This document shows, one piece after another, positions 16,457-24,936 of a stretch of DNA of 64,000 nt. A program made the position numbers and the translations under genes. Below the pieces are notes generated by a model, which saw only the letters and a list, made by a program, of their open reading frames with translations, was not told the DNA's origin and did no database searches. This DNA comes from Streptomyces sp. TG1A-8 (GTDB taxonomy: Bacteria; Actinomycetota; Actinomycetes; Streptomycetales; Streptomycetaceae): contig NZ_JASTLB010000001.1 of NCBI RefSeq assembly GCF_030499535.1, positions 4,526,001-4,590,000 on the forward strand. The letters are read 5' to 3'. Within the stretch, counting starts at the first letter, position 1, and the number at the start of each line of letters is the position of its first letter.

Positions 16457-18048
16457 AGGACGTCCTCCTCGGTCACGGTGTCGGGCGCCTCGCCCGCGGC
16501 CTCACCGGGCGGGCCGCCGTGCGTCCACGGGGTCTCCTCCGGGTCGGGCAGCTTCGCGCCGCCGCGCTGCTCGTGCTCGAACAGCGTGAAGCAGACCCGG
16601 TCGCCCCTCTCCGGCACCGAACCGGCCTCCGGCTGCTTGCCCCGGCCCATCCTGTCCACGATCCGCAGCACCAGCAGCCCCTCCGCGGCGTCCTCGCAGC
16701 CGGTGAACTCCGCCGCCTGCGGCCTGCCGTTCAGCGAGCGGTACACCTTCGCCCGCTCCGCCAGGTGCGGCCGGTCCTGCGTACGGACCGTCACCAGCGG
16801 GCGGGGGCTGGGCCGCCTGCCCTCGCCGTACGCCATCACCACGTCGGTCACCTCGCCCACGAACGCCTCCCCGGCCAGCCGGCGCCCCGCCATCACCAGC
16901 GGGTCGTCCAAGGCCTCCTGCGCCTCCAGCCGGGCCTGCTCCCGCTCGCGCGTGGCCAGCTTGTTCGCCGCCGTCACCGCGTCGTCGCGGCGCGGCTGCG
17001 GGGGCTCGCCGGCCAGCACCCGGTCGCGGTGGCCGGTGAACGACCAGCGGTCCCGGGTCCACCGCTCCTCGACGTGCCCGCCCGGCGGCAGCTTCCGCAG
17101 CAGGTCCAGGCCCCGCCACACCGCGTCCCAGGTGGGCCGGGTGCGGCTCTCCACCAGCTCGCGGACGCGCTGCTCGGCGGCGGTGAGGGCGGCCAGCCGG
17201 TCGTCCGCCTCCAGGGCGTCCTCGGCGGCGGCGAGGGCGGTGCGCGCGCGGTCGTAGCGCTCGATCGCCGGGGCCAGCAGCCTGTTGTCGAACGCCGGGT
17301 CGGTGGCGGGGCCGGCCGGCGGGCACAGCAACTGGCCCTCGGTGTCGCGCGCCAGTTCCGCCCGGCGCGCCGCCTCGGCGCCGGTGCTGTCCACGGGCGG
17401 GTCGATCCAGGCCAGCAGTGCGCCCAGGTGCTGGTCCTCCAGCCCCGACTGGCCGGTCGCCCAGTGCCGGGACAGCACGTCGGTGAGGGCCAGCAGCAGC
17501 GAGGAGCCGGGCACGCGGGCCCGCTCCGCGTAGTGGGTCAGCCAGCGGCCCAGCAGGGGCACCCGGGGCGGTGCCGGGTACGGCGTCTGCGGGTCCTGCT
17601 CGGCGGTGCGGCGGAACCGCATGGAGCGGCCGAGCAGCCGTACGAAGTCCAGGCCCGCCCGGCTCGGCACAATCAGCTGGGGCGCGTCCGCGCACAGCTC
17701 GGCCTCGACCCTGACCCGCTTGCCGGTCTCCGGGTCGGTCCCGGTGCGCGCGGCCGCCTCGACGTCCGCCGCGTACGCGTCGATGTACGGCAGGACGGTG
17801 TCGGCCAGGTCGGCGAGGAACGCGAAGCGCAGGTCGCGGTCGCGCGGCTGGGCCACGACCAGCAGGCGCGGGGCGTCCCGGTCGGTGCCGACCAGCGCGC
17901 CCAGCGGAGCGCCGGCCTCACCGGCGGTGGTCAGCGGGACGAACACCAGCGGGCGGCCGGACAGGTGGCGGTGGCGGACGGTCGCGGCGGGCTGCGCCCG
18001 GCCGGTGCTGGCGGCCTCCAGCCGGGCGAGGGTGTCGATCAGCGACAA
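16453..18048 (-). CDS. Unrecognised 531-aa protein between nuclease and helicase genes
   Basis: I do not recognise this family. The N-terminal half (about 1-180) alternates hydrophobic strands and helices (RPLVFVPLTTAGEAG, PRLLVVAQPRDRDLRFAFLA). The middle (about 230-400) is helical and charged, partly coiled-coil-like (REREQARLEAQEAL). The C-terminal part (about 405-500) looks beta-rich, with VGEVTDVVMAYG and LVTVRTQDRPHL. There is no signal peptide. It starts at a TTG with GGAGGTGG 5 nt upstream, overlaps the nuclease gene by 10 nt and the helicase gene by 4 nt, and therefore is made in step with both. A bridging or DNA-binding subunit of one complex is a reasonable inference. Confidence 0.75.
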   Translation of the reverse strand: MSLIDTLARLEAASTGRAQPAATVRHRHLSGRPLVFVPLTTAGEAGAPLGALVGTDRDAPRLLVVAQPRDRDLRFAFLADLADTVLPYIDAYAADVEAAARTGTDPETGKRVRVEAELCADAPQLIVPSRAGLDFVRLLGRSMRFRRTAEQDPQTPYPAPPRVPLLGRWLTHYAERARVPGSSLLLALTDVLSRHWATGQSGLEDQHLGALLAWIDPPVDSTGAEAARRAELARDTEGQLLCPPAGPATDPAFDNRLLAPAIERYDRARTALAAAEDALEADDRLAALTAAEQRVRELVESRTRPTWDAVWRGLDLLRKLPPGGHVEERWTRDRWSFTGHRDRVLAGEPPQPRRDDAVTAANKLATREREQARLEAQEALDDPLVMAGRRLAGEAFVGEVTDVVMAYGEGRRPSPRPLVTVRTQDRPHLAERAKVYRSLNGRPQAAEFTGCEDAAEGLLVLRIVDRMGRGKQPEAGSVPERGDRVCFTLFEHEQRGGAKLPDPEETPWTHGGPPGEAAGEAPDTVTEEDVL

Positions 18049-19298
18049 GGGGCCACCTCCGTGCCTTCCGTGCCCTCCGCGTCCTCCGTGCCCGCGGGCG
18101 CCTGCGCGTGGGCCAGCGCCTCCGCGCGCAGGGCCGCCGCCCGGCGCAGGGCCGCCACCGTCGGATCGTCCGGGTCGCCGGTCTCGCCCCGGGCCGCCGC
18201 GAGGACGTCCCCGACCGCGGTCAGACCGCCCAGCTCGGCGCGCAGCGGACGGCCGAGACCGGTCACGGCACCGGCCGCGTGGGTGCGTTCGCGGCAGTGG
18301 AAGGCCAGTTCGCAGGCGGACAGGCACTCTGGCGCGTAGGCCGCCGGGACCGCCTCGACGGCCGCCGCCAGTTCCCCGGGCGGCCGGTCCGGCGCGAAGC
18401 AGGTGCCCTCGGGCAGGGTGTCGGCGATCTCCTCGATGCGGGTGAGCCGCGCCAGCTGGCGGGCGGTGACCGCGCGCTGCTTGCGCACGTCGACCGCGGA
18501 GCCGGCGGGCAGGTTGGAGAAGTCCTTCGGGCACACCAGCAGCACCCGGTGCCGTACCCGGGGGGCGGGGTCGAGCCGGGCGGCGACCTCCTCCAGCGCC
18601 AGCACGTACACCGCCGCCTGCCGGGCCGCCGCGCCGACCTTCGCCGGGTCGGCGGAACCGTCCAGCAGCGGGAAGGACTTGATCTCCACGACCGACCAGC
18701 TGCCGTCCGGGTGCACCACCACCGCGTCCGGCTCCAGGAACGCGAGCGAGCCGGCCACGTCCAGCGCCAGCATCGGATGGTCCAGCAGCGTCCAGCCGCC
18801 CGTCTCCACGGCCTCGCGCAGCGCCAGCGCCGTACGGGCCGCACGCCCCTCGGGACCGAGCGCGGACAGGTCCGGCACGGCGGCCCCGGCGGGCGGCTCG
18901 GCGCCCGGGTCGAGCCGGGAGTGCGCGAGACGCAGCAGTTCCGCGCCGCCGTCCGCCTTCACCCTGGCCTCGAACGCGTTGCCCCGGGTCAGCGCGAACT
19001 GCGACTGGCCGAAACCGGAGGGCGCGCCCAGCGCGCTCGCCAGCGCCGCCTTGTCCACCCCGGCGCCGTCCAGGATCGCCCGCCTGCGGCACCCGGGGTT
19101 CGCGGCGAGCGCCGCGAGGGCACGCGCGTCCAGGGCCCTGGCCGCCACGTCGGGACCCCGCAGCTCAGCGAGCCGGTGCCGGAGCCCCTCCGCCCGCGTC
19201 GGTCGGGGAAGTGTCCGGTCCGGCCGCGGTGTTGAGCTGTGACTCGCGCTGCCGTGGAATTCGCTCACTCGCGGAAGTCTGACATCCGCCAGTGACAT
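18039..19298 (-). CDS. Cas4/RecB-type PD-(D/E)XK nuclease with Fe-S cluster cysteines
   Basis: The frame gives 419 aa. The nuclease motif reads EPDAVVVHPDG then VVEIKSF, giving D191, E205 and K207, followed by a QxxxY motif (Q227, Y231), the RecB/Cas4 signature. One Cys (C70, in ANPGCRRR) precedes the nuclease core and three (C325, C329, C335) follow it. That is the layout of the 4Fe-4S cluster in Cas4, AddB and Dna2, with CxxxC instead of the usual CxxC. The start is uncertain: from 19298 it overlaps the PAP2 gene by 134 nt, with a GTG at 19268 and another at 19148 as alternatives; conserved sequence begins near residue 50. No CRISPR array or cas gene is nearby. Confidence 0.8.
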   Translation of the reverse strand: MSLADVRLPRVSEFHGSASHSSTPRPDRTLPRPTRAEGLRHRLAELRGPDVAARALDARALAALAANPGCRRRAILDGAGVDKAALASALGAPSGFGQSQFALTRGNAFEARVKADGGAELLRLAHSRLDPGAEPPAGAAVPDLSALGPEGRAARTALALREAVETGGWTLLDHPMLALDVAGSLAFLEPDAVVVHPDGSWSVVEIKSFPLLDGSADPAKVGAAARQAAVYVLALEEVAARLDPAPRVRHRVLLVCPKDFSNLPAGSAVDVRKQRAVTARQLARLTRIEEIADTLPEGTCFAPDRPPGELAAAVEAVPAAYAPECLSACELAFHCRERTHAAGAVTGLGRPLRAELGGLTAVGDVLAAARGETGDPDDPTVAALRRAAALRAEALAHAQAPAGTEDAEGTEGTEVAPCR

Positions 19299-20118
19299 CG
19301 GGGGAACCCGCGCCCGCCGCGACGGTCCGCGAACCGCCGGCCGGGCGTCCCGGACGGGCCCGCAGCAGTGCCGCGCCCCGCAGCACCCCGGGCGCGAGCA
19401 GCAGGCCCAGGCCCATCACGGCGACGCCCGCGACCGCGTCCAGGAAGTAGTGGTTCGCTGTGCCCATGACCACGACGGCGGTCAGCAGCGGGTAGGCCAC
19501 GCCCGCGGCCTTCGCCGGGCGCGTGCCGCCGTGCCGCCACAGCATGATCCCGCACCACAGGGCCCAGCCCACGTGCAGGCTCGGCATCGCCGCGTACTGG
19601 TTGGTCATGCCGCCCAGACCGCGCGGCGCGCTGGCCTGGTTGCCCCACCAGCCGTACGCGCTGTAGTGGGCCATCGTGTCGACGAAGCCGTGGTCCGCGG
19701 GGAGCAGGCGGGGCGGGCAGGTCGGCAGCAGGGTGAAGCCGATCAGGCCGATGAACGTGGACGTCATCAGCCAGGTGCGGGCCGCCCGGTAGTGCTCGGC
19801 GCGGGCCCGGAAGAGCCAGACCAGGAGGGCCGGGGTGATCAGGTAGTGCAGCGACGCGTACCAGAAGTCGGCCGGTACCCCGAGCCACGGCTCGCGCGTG
19901 AACAGCCGGTTCAGCGGGTGTTCGGCGTTGAGGTGCAGCGCCTCCTCGATCCGCAGGAGCGCCAGGCCGTGGTCCACGGCGGAGGAGACGTCACCGCGCG
20001 CGAGGAGCCGGCCGGCCGAGTAGCACGCGTAGACGAGCAGGATCAGCGGCAGCTCGGTCCACCAGCGAAGCCGGGTGCGCGGGGTCACCTCGGTGCCCGG
20101 TGTCTCGGTCTGCGGCAT
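19165..20118 (-). CDS. PAP2-family membrane phosphatase
   Basis: This 317-aa integral membrane protein has about six helices. The lipid-phosphatase signature is split as AMPSLHVGWALW (motif 2, about 175) and TANHYFLDAVAGV (motif 3 His and Asp, about 225), as in the inositol-phosphoceramide-synthase-like PAP2_3 branch. It likely dephosphorylates or transfers lipid head groups at the outer membrane face. The C-terminal 60 residues are hydrophilic and low complexity and overlap the N-terminal frame of the nuclease gene. GGGGAGGA precedes the ATG. It could be first in the nuclease/helicase transcript, but a functional link is doubtful. Confidence 0.82.
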   Translation of the reverse strand: MPQTETPGTEVTPRTRLRWWTELPLILLVYACYSAGRLLARGDVSSAVDHGLALLRIEEALHLNAEHPLNRLFTREPWLGVPADFWYASLHYLITPALLVWLFRARAEHYRAARTWLMTSTFIGLIGFTLLPTCPPRLLPADHGFVDTMAHYSAYGWWGNQASAPRGLGGMTNQYAAMPSLHVGWALWCGIMLWRHGGTRPAKAAGVAYPLLTAVVVMGTANHYFLDAVAGVAVMGLGLLLAPGVLRGAALLRARPGRPAGGSRTVAAGAGSPDVTGGCQTSASERIPRQRESQLNTAAGPDTSPTDAGGGAPAPAR

Positions 20119-20334
20119 CCGATCGTCCTCCCCCTTCTGCGGTACGGCGCGCCCTGGCCGGCGCGCCGTGCCACTTTACGGTGTCCGGATCGCCCCCACA
20201 CGGGCGCTCCAGCCCTCGAAGACGCCGGGAACCGCCCCCCGGGTTGCCGCCGGCCGCGGTGAGCGATGATGGAAACGTCCCACCTCCCGTTTCACCGGCG
20301 TTCCCCCGGTAACACCCTTCCGGAAAGGTCACCC

Positions 20335-20928
20335 ATGGCACCGCGCATCCTGCTGGCCCGGCACGGACAGACGCAATGGTCGCTGTCCGGCAAGCACACC
20401 GGCAGGACCGACGTCCCCCTCCTGGAGGAGGGCCGGCGCGGCGCCAAGCTGCTCGGCGACCGGCTGCACCGCGCCCCGCTGGAGGGACTGCCGGGAGCGG
20501 AGGTGCGCACCAGCCCGCTGGCACGCGCGCGCGAGACCTGCGAACTGGCCGGGTTCGGCGCGCGTGCCGTGCCCTGGGACGCGCTCGTGGAGTGGGACTA
20601 CGGCGCCTACGAGGGCATGACGCCGGCCGAGATCCAGGCCGTGCGGCCCGGGTGGCTGATCTGGCGGGACGGCGTGCCCCGGGGCGAGGGCCTCGCCGAG
20701 GTGGCCGCGCGCGCGGACGAGGTGGTGGCGTGGGCGCGGTCGGCCGACCGTGACGTGCTGGTCTTCGCCCACGGCCACATACTGCGCTCGATCGGCGCCC
20801 GCTGGCTGGGCCTCCCCCTGGACTTCGCCTCCCGGCTCCGCCTGAACCCGACCTCGCTGTCCGTGCTCGGCTGGGCCTACGGCGAACCGGCCGTCGAGAG
20901 CTGGAACGACCTGGGGCACCTGGTCTAG
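20335..20928 (+). CDS. Histidine phosphatase (phosphoglycerate-mutase-like)
   Basis: This 197-aa cytoplasmic acid phosphatase has RHG motif LARHGQTQW (His near residue 9), a substrate-site Arg in [12 protein letters not shown], the catalytic Glu in [10 protein letters not shown], and the second His in VFAHGHILR. All four elements of branch-1 histidine phosphatases are present. It lacks the long insert of true cofactor-dependent phosphoglycerate mutases, so a broad or small-molecule phosphatase is more likely. ATG at 20335 has GGAAAGG upstream; a frame extension to 20266 has none. It is divergent from the PAP2 gene. The 170 bp after it shows no gene. Confidence 0.87.
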   Translation: MAPRILLARHGQTQWSLSGKHTGRTDVPLLEEGRRGAKLLGDRLHRAPLEGLPGAEVRTSPLARARETCELAGFGARAVPWDALVEWDYGAYEGMTPAEIQAVRPGWLIWRDGVPRGEGLAEVAARADEVVAWARSADRDVLVFAHGHILRSIGARWLGLPLDFASRLRLNPTSLSVLGWAYGEPAVESWNDLGHLV

Positions 20929-21099
20929 TGCTGTGGCCGCAAGGGCCTGCCGGAAAGCCCGCCGCGTCCGGTGCGGTGCGCCGCCCGCGTACCGGATGCA
21001 CTCGGGTGGTGCGACGACGCGGCGAGGTGCCGTGCCGGGCGCAGCGAGCCGGTGAACCCTTCCGGTCACAGCGCCGGGGAGCCGTACCGGGGGCCCCGC

Positions 21100-22665
21100 T
21101 CACACGGCGGCCGTGCGGGGACCGCGGGCGTGTCTCGCGAGGAACTCCGAGACGCCCGGCACCCGCCGGTGCGGCAGCAGCACCCGCGCCGTCGTCGCCA
21201 GCATCGTCTGGATGCGGGAGGACTGCACCTGGGCCAGGAGGTCCAGGACCCGCAGTCCGGCGGACGCCGCCTCGTCGGGGTGACCGCCGCGGGCGAGGTC
21301 GTCGGCCAGTTCGGCGGTGTAGAGGGCGATGTTGCGGGTGAAGTGCGGGTCCTGCAGGTGGGCCGCGCGGCGGGCGTGGCGCGCCGCGCGGCGCCAGTCG
21401 CCCAGGGTGGACCAGCACTGCGCCTCCAGCCCCGCCAGCTCGGCCGCTCCGTAGAAGCTCATCCACTCGGGGTCGGCGTCGCAGTGGCCCCGCTCGAAGA
21501 GGGCCTGCGCCCGGACGAGCGCCTGCTCGCAGCCGGTGCGGTCGGCGAGCCCCGCCCAGCCGCCCGCCTCGCGCAGCGCGAGCAGGGACATCAGGCGGTG
21601 GGAGCCGAGGGGGCGGGCGGCGCGCTGGGCGGCCTGGGCGGCGCGCACCGCCTCGCGGGGGCGGCCGGTGTCGCGCGCGAGGAACGCGGTGTTGCAGAAG
21701 GCGTGCGCCTCCAGCGCCGCGTCGCCGGTCAGCCGGGCCGTGGCCAGCGCCTCCGCGTAGTGCGAGCGGGCGTCGTCGAAGCGGCCGGAGTCATGGGCCA
21801 GCCAGCCCACGGAGATGGCCAGTTCACCGGTGCCCGAGTGCAACCGCTCGGCGGTCGTCTGCCGGGTCGCGCCGGCGTCCAGCAGCGCGTAGGCGGCGCG
21901 CAGCGGAACCGCCGCGCGCCGGTAGAGGCCGTCCGCGCCGTGCCGGTCGTCGAGCAGCCGGATGCGGCGGACGGCCTCCTCCAGGACGGCCGCCTCGGAG
22001 GTGCCGGCGCGGCGCGGCTGCCGGGCCGCCGCGGCGTCGGTGGTGAACCCGAGCGGGCCCAGGGTGGCGGCGGCCACCGTGGCGCCTCCGCCGGTCATGA
22101 ATGCGCGACGCAGCACGTCGCTCTCCTCGTGGTTCGGGGGGCCGTTCTCACACGGCTCGTGCGTGCCGTGCGGGGCCCGCGTGCCACGGGCGCCGCACGG
22201 GTCGTACGGGGCTTGCGGGCCGTGCCGGTCCGTCCGGCCCGGCCGGTCCTGCGCGTTCTCCCGGTCCTGCTCCTTCCGCCGGTCGTGTTCCTCCCCGGTG
22301 CCGTACGGCTCGCGGGCACCCCGCGTCCCGCCGGCGGCGGGTGCCGGCGGGACGCCGGCCGCCGTGCGCGCCCCGCGTCCGCGCACGGACGAGCGCGGCG
22401 CGAAGCCGAGGTCGGTGAGCGTGCGACCGGGGAACATGTGCAGGAACACCCGTTCGTACGCGTAGTTCGGGCAGCGGATCTCACCCGCCTCGACCCGGCC
22501 GACGTAGCGCGCGTCACAGCTGACCCGCTCACCGATCTCGTGGGCGGCCCGCCGCACCAGCGCGGCGAACTCCGCCGGTGAACGGTGGCCGCGCAGCCGC
22601 CGGAAGGCGAGGTTCGGCCGGAACGGCCGTTCGGGCTGTGACGAGGTCTGCGTTGACGACGCCAT
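21100..22665 (-). CDS. NsdA-like TPR regulator with internal Tat-like hydrophobic segment
   Basis: This 521-aa protein has an N-terminus of NsdA type: PNLAFRRLRGHRSPAEFAAL, SCDARYVGRVEAGEIRCPNY and VFLHMFPGRTLTDLGF, an HTH-like module. NsdA proteins repress antibiotic production and differentiation in Streptomyces. A charged, low-complexity linker of about 90 residues follows. Next is a hydrophobic stretch preceded by RR (LRRAFMTGGGATVAAATLG, about residue 185), then TPR-like helical repeats to the end (HYAEALATARLTGD, AAQRAARPLG). The ATG at 22665 has GAGAGGA upstream. NsdA itself is, from memory, elsewhere in S. coelicolor, so this is probably a paralogue. Whether the hydrophobic segment enters the membrane is unknown. 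Confidence 0.8.
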   Translation of the reverse strand: MASSTQTSSQPERPFRPNLAFRRLRGHRSPAEFAALVRRAAHEIGERVSCDARYVGRVEAGEIRCPNYAYERVFLHMFPGRTLTDLGFAPRSSVRGRGARTAAGVPPAPAAGGTRGAREPYGTGEEHDRRKEQDRENAQDRPGRTDRHGPQAPYDPCGARGTRAPHGTHEPCENGPPNHEESDVLRRAFMTGGGATVAAATLGPLGFTTDAAAARQPRRAGTSEAAVLEEAVRRIRLLDDRHGADGLYRRAAVPLRAAYALLDAGATRQTTAERLHSGTGELAISVGWLAHDSGRFDDARSHYAEALATARLTGDAALEAHAFCNTAFLARDTGRPREAVRAAQAAQRAARPLGSHRLMSLLALREAGGWAGLADRTGCEQALVRAQALFERGHCDADPEWMSFYGAAELAGLEAQCWSTLGDWRRAARHARRAAHLQDPHFTRNIALYTAELADDLARGGHPDEAASAGLRVLDLLAQVQSSRIQTMLATTARVLLPHRRVPGVSEFLARHARGPRTAAV

Positions 22666-22928
22666 GGCCGGGTCCTCTCGTGCGAACCGTCGAACCATGC
22701 CGGATCCGGGGTGGAGTCGGGGGGAGTCCCGGTGACGCCCCGGTTCCGGCGGGCACGAACGTACCCGCTGTGCCGGGTCCGCCACGCAGGGTTCGGCTGC
22801 AAAACGGATATCTCCCCCACGATCCGCCATGAAATGCCATCCTTTGCGGGGCACGCGCGCCGTAGCCGTTGACGCGGTGGCGCGTTGGACTCCACGGACT
22901 GCAACAGGGCAGCGTGGTGGAGGCCGGC

Positions 22929-23327
22929 ATGGAGACCAGCCAGGGCAACTTCCCTCCTACGGCGCCGTCGGCGGAGGGAGGTGGCACGGCGTGCGATCTG
23001 GTGACGGTGCCGGCCCGGCAGGGGCTGGAGGCGGTCGACATCCTGCGCCGCGGGGCGGGGGAGGCGGTGGGCCCGGTCCTGCACGACGGCGGTGACACCC
23101 TCGGCTTCCTGGTGCCGGCGGGCACGGCCGCCTGCTGGGACGTACCGGGGAGCACGTGCACCGGGACCGACGGACGCGGTCTGCGGCTGCACCCCGAGCC
23201 GCCCGTCGAGGGTTCGGACTGGCTGCTGCCGCCCGGCGAGACCGACGCCGCGACCGACCCGGCGGTGCTGCGCCGGGCCCTCGGGGAGGCGGCCCGGCTG
23301 ATCGAGGCGGCCGACGGCTGCCGGTGA
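22929..23327 (+). CDS. Small conserved Streptomyces protein of unknown function
   Basis: This 132-aa soluble protein is not assigned to a known domain. Conserved-looking blocks are GKFPPTAPSAEGG-like near the start (here GNFPPTAPSAEGG), ACDLVTVPARQGLEAVDILR, GFLVPAGTAACWDVPGS, and a C-terminal ALGEAARLIEAADGCR. Pattern and composition suggest a compact alpha/beta fold. It starts at an ATG with GGTGGAGG upstream and ends 34 nt before the spermidine-synthase-like gene, so the two form a likely operon divergent from the NsdA-like gene, as regulators of this type and small partners often are in Streptomyces. Confidence 0.7.
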   Translation: METSQGNFPPTAPSAEGGGTACDLVTVPARQGLEAVDILRRGAGEAVGPVLHDGGDTLGFLVPAGTAACWDVPGSTCTGTDGRGLRLHPEPPVEGSDWLLPPGETDAATDPAVLRRALGEAARLIEAADGCR

Positions 23328-23361
23328 CGCACGTGGCCGGAGCACCTGCGAAAATGGTCCG

Positions 23362-24228
23362 ATGGGCAGGTCCAGGAACAACCGGCGCGGGCCGTCCGCC
23401 GAGGCCGTGGAGGAAGCGGTCGACGGCGGGCTCGCACAGCTCGTGCCCGACCCGGACCGCGCGCGGGCCTGGACGCTGCTGATCGACGGGGCCCCTCAGT
23501 CGCACGTCGACCTCGACGACCCGGCCCACCTCTCCTTCGAGTACCAGCGCCGCCTCGGCCACGTCATCGACCTCGTCGCCCCGCCCGGCGGGCCGGTGCG
23601 GGCCGTCCACCTCGGCGGCGGCGCCCTCACCCTCGCCCGGTACGTCGCTGCCACCCGGCCCCGCTCCACCCAGCAGGTGGTCGAGCGTGACGCGAGCCTG
23701 GTGCAACTGGTCCGCCGCGAACTGCCGCTGGACCCGAACGCCCGTGTCCGGGTGCGGTCCGCCGACGCGCGCGCGGGCCTGGCCAAGGTGCCCGACGGCT
23801 GGGCCGACCTGGTGGTGGCCGACGTCTTCAGCGGCGCCCGGACCCCCGCCCACCTCACCTCCACCGAGTTCCTCGACGAGGTCCGCCGGGCCCTGAAGCC
23901 CTCCGGGGTCTACGCCGCCAACCTCGCCGACGGCCCCCCGCTCGCCCACCTGCGCGGCCAGATCGCCACCGCCGCCGCCCGCTTCCCCGAACTCGCCCTG
24001 GTCGCCGACCCGGCCGTGCTGCGCGGCAAACGCTTCGGCAACGCCGTCCTGGCCGCCTCCGGTCTGCCGCTCCCGGTCGCCGAACTCACCCGGCGCGCCG
24101 CCTCCGACCCGCACCCCGCCCGCGTCGAACACGGCAGGCGGCTCACGGACTTCGCCGGCGGCGCCGTGCCCGTCACCGACGAGACGGCCGTCGCCTCCCC
24201 GACCCCGCCGCCCTCGGTGTTCCGCTGA
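23362..24228 (+). CDS. Spermidine-synthase-like (SAM-fold) protein
   Basis: This 288-aa protein has the Rossmann core of polyamine synthases: AVHLGGGALTLARYVAATRP (nucleotide-binding glycine loop), VERDASLVQLVRRELPL (acidic end of strand 2), and DLVVADVFSGARTPAHL (catalytic-loop Asp). The usual N-terminal beta-barrel tetramerisation domain is short, so it may not be a true spermidine synthase; such trimmed relatives are common in actinobacteria and often annotated as fused or orphan SpeE. The start codon has no strong ribosome binding site and lies 34 nt after the small conserved gene, consistent with coupling. Substrate unknown. Confidence 0.8.
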   Translation: MGRSRNNRRGPSAEAVEEAVDGGLAQLVPDPDRARAWTLLIDGAPQSHVDLDDPAHLSFEYQRRLGHVIDLVAPPGGPVRAVHLGGGALTLARYVAATRPRSTQQVVERDASLVQLVRRELPLDPNARVRVRSADARAGLAKVPDGWADLVVADVFSGARTPAHLTSTEFLDEVRRALKPSGVYAANLADGPPLAHLRGQIATAAARFPELALVADPAVLRGKRFGNAVLAASGLPLPVAELTRRAASDPHPARVEHGRRLTDFAGGAVPVTDETAVASPTPPPSVFR

Positions 24229-24272
24229 ACGGCAGCCGCCCGGGCGCCGCCGGGCCGGGGCGCCGGACGGGC

Positions 24273-24794
24273 TCAGTACGTGACCACCTCCACGTGCGGC
24301 GGGCCGTCGTGCCAGGTGCAGAACACCGACACCCGGCCGGTGCCCCTGCTGAACTCCACCCGGATCCAGCTCTCCGTCTTCCACACCTGCATCGACCAGC
24401 CGGTCCCCGGCGTCGCCGAGACGAGCGTCGCGTCGGCCGGGCCCAGGTCGAAGACCGCCCGGCCGCCGTCGGTGGCGTAGGCCCTGACCCGGCCGGAGGC
24501 GGTGGACGCGCTCGGCCGGGAAGTGGCGCCGGGGGTCGGCGCGCGCGGGGGCGCGGGCGCCGGCGGACTGGGGGACGGGCTCCTCTCCGGGCTCCCGGAC
24601 GGCGACGGGCGGGGGGACGGCGACGCCATCGGCCTGGAACCCTGCGTGGTCGCGTCGGCCGCCGTGACCGGCAGGGCGCGCGGCGGGTCGTACACCGTCC
24701 CCGCCATCACCGTGTGCACGCCCCACCACGACAGCGTGACCGCCGCGCCCGTCGCGAGCAGCCACGCCAGTACGTGTACGAGTCCTCTGCGCAT
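24273..24794 (-). CDS. Single-pass membrane or secreted protein with Pro/Ser linker
   Basis: This 173-aa protein has a positively charged start, one N-terminal hydrophobic helix (about 6-30), then a long Pro/Ser/Arg linker (about 52-100) and a C-terminal globular domain of about 70 residues rich in Trp and beta strand (GWSMQVWKTESWIRVEFSRG, ending in a TWHDGPPHVEVVTY stretch). The layout is that of a membrane-tethered extracellular domain. The family is not recognised. It is divergent from the response-regulator gene (142 bp) and could be the sensed or regulated partner of that system, but no direct evidence exists. Confidence 0.75.
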   Translation of the reverse strand: MRRGLVHVLAWLLATGAAVTLSWWGVHTVMAGTVYDPPRALPVTAADATTQGSRPMASPSPRPSPSGSPERSPSPSPPAPAPPRAPTPGATSRPSASTASGRVRAYATDGGRAVFDLGPADATLVSATPGTGWSMQVWKTESWIRVEFSRGTGRVSVFCTWHDGPPHVEVVTY

Positions 24795-24936
24795 CGGGAC
24801 CATCCTGCCCCACCCGTCCCGCGGGGTGTCCCGCCGACGTCCCGTCACCACCCGTCGGCCGCCGAGCGTTCTCCACAGCGGCGGAGTTGTCCACAGGGCC
24901 GCGAACGGTCCGCCCGCATGGCGTACGGTGCGGCGC

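Noticed and set aside
18039-19298. Cas4-like nuclease as part of a CRISPR-Cas locus
   Set aside because: No repeat-spacer array, cas1/cas2 or effector gene is in the window, and the partner is a helicase; a Dna2-like role fits better.
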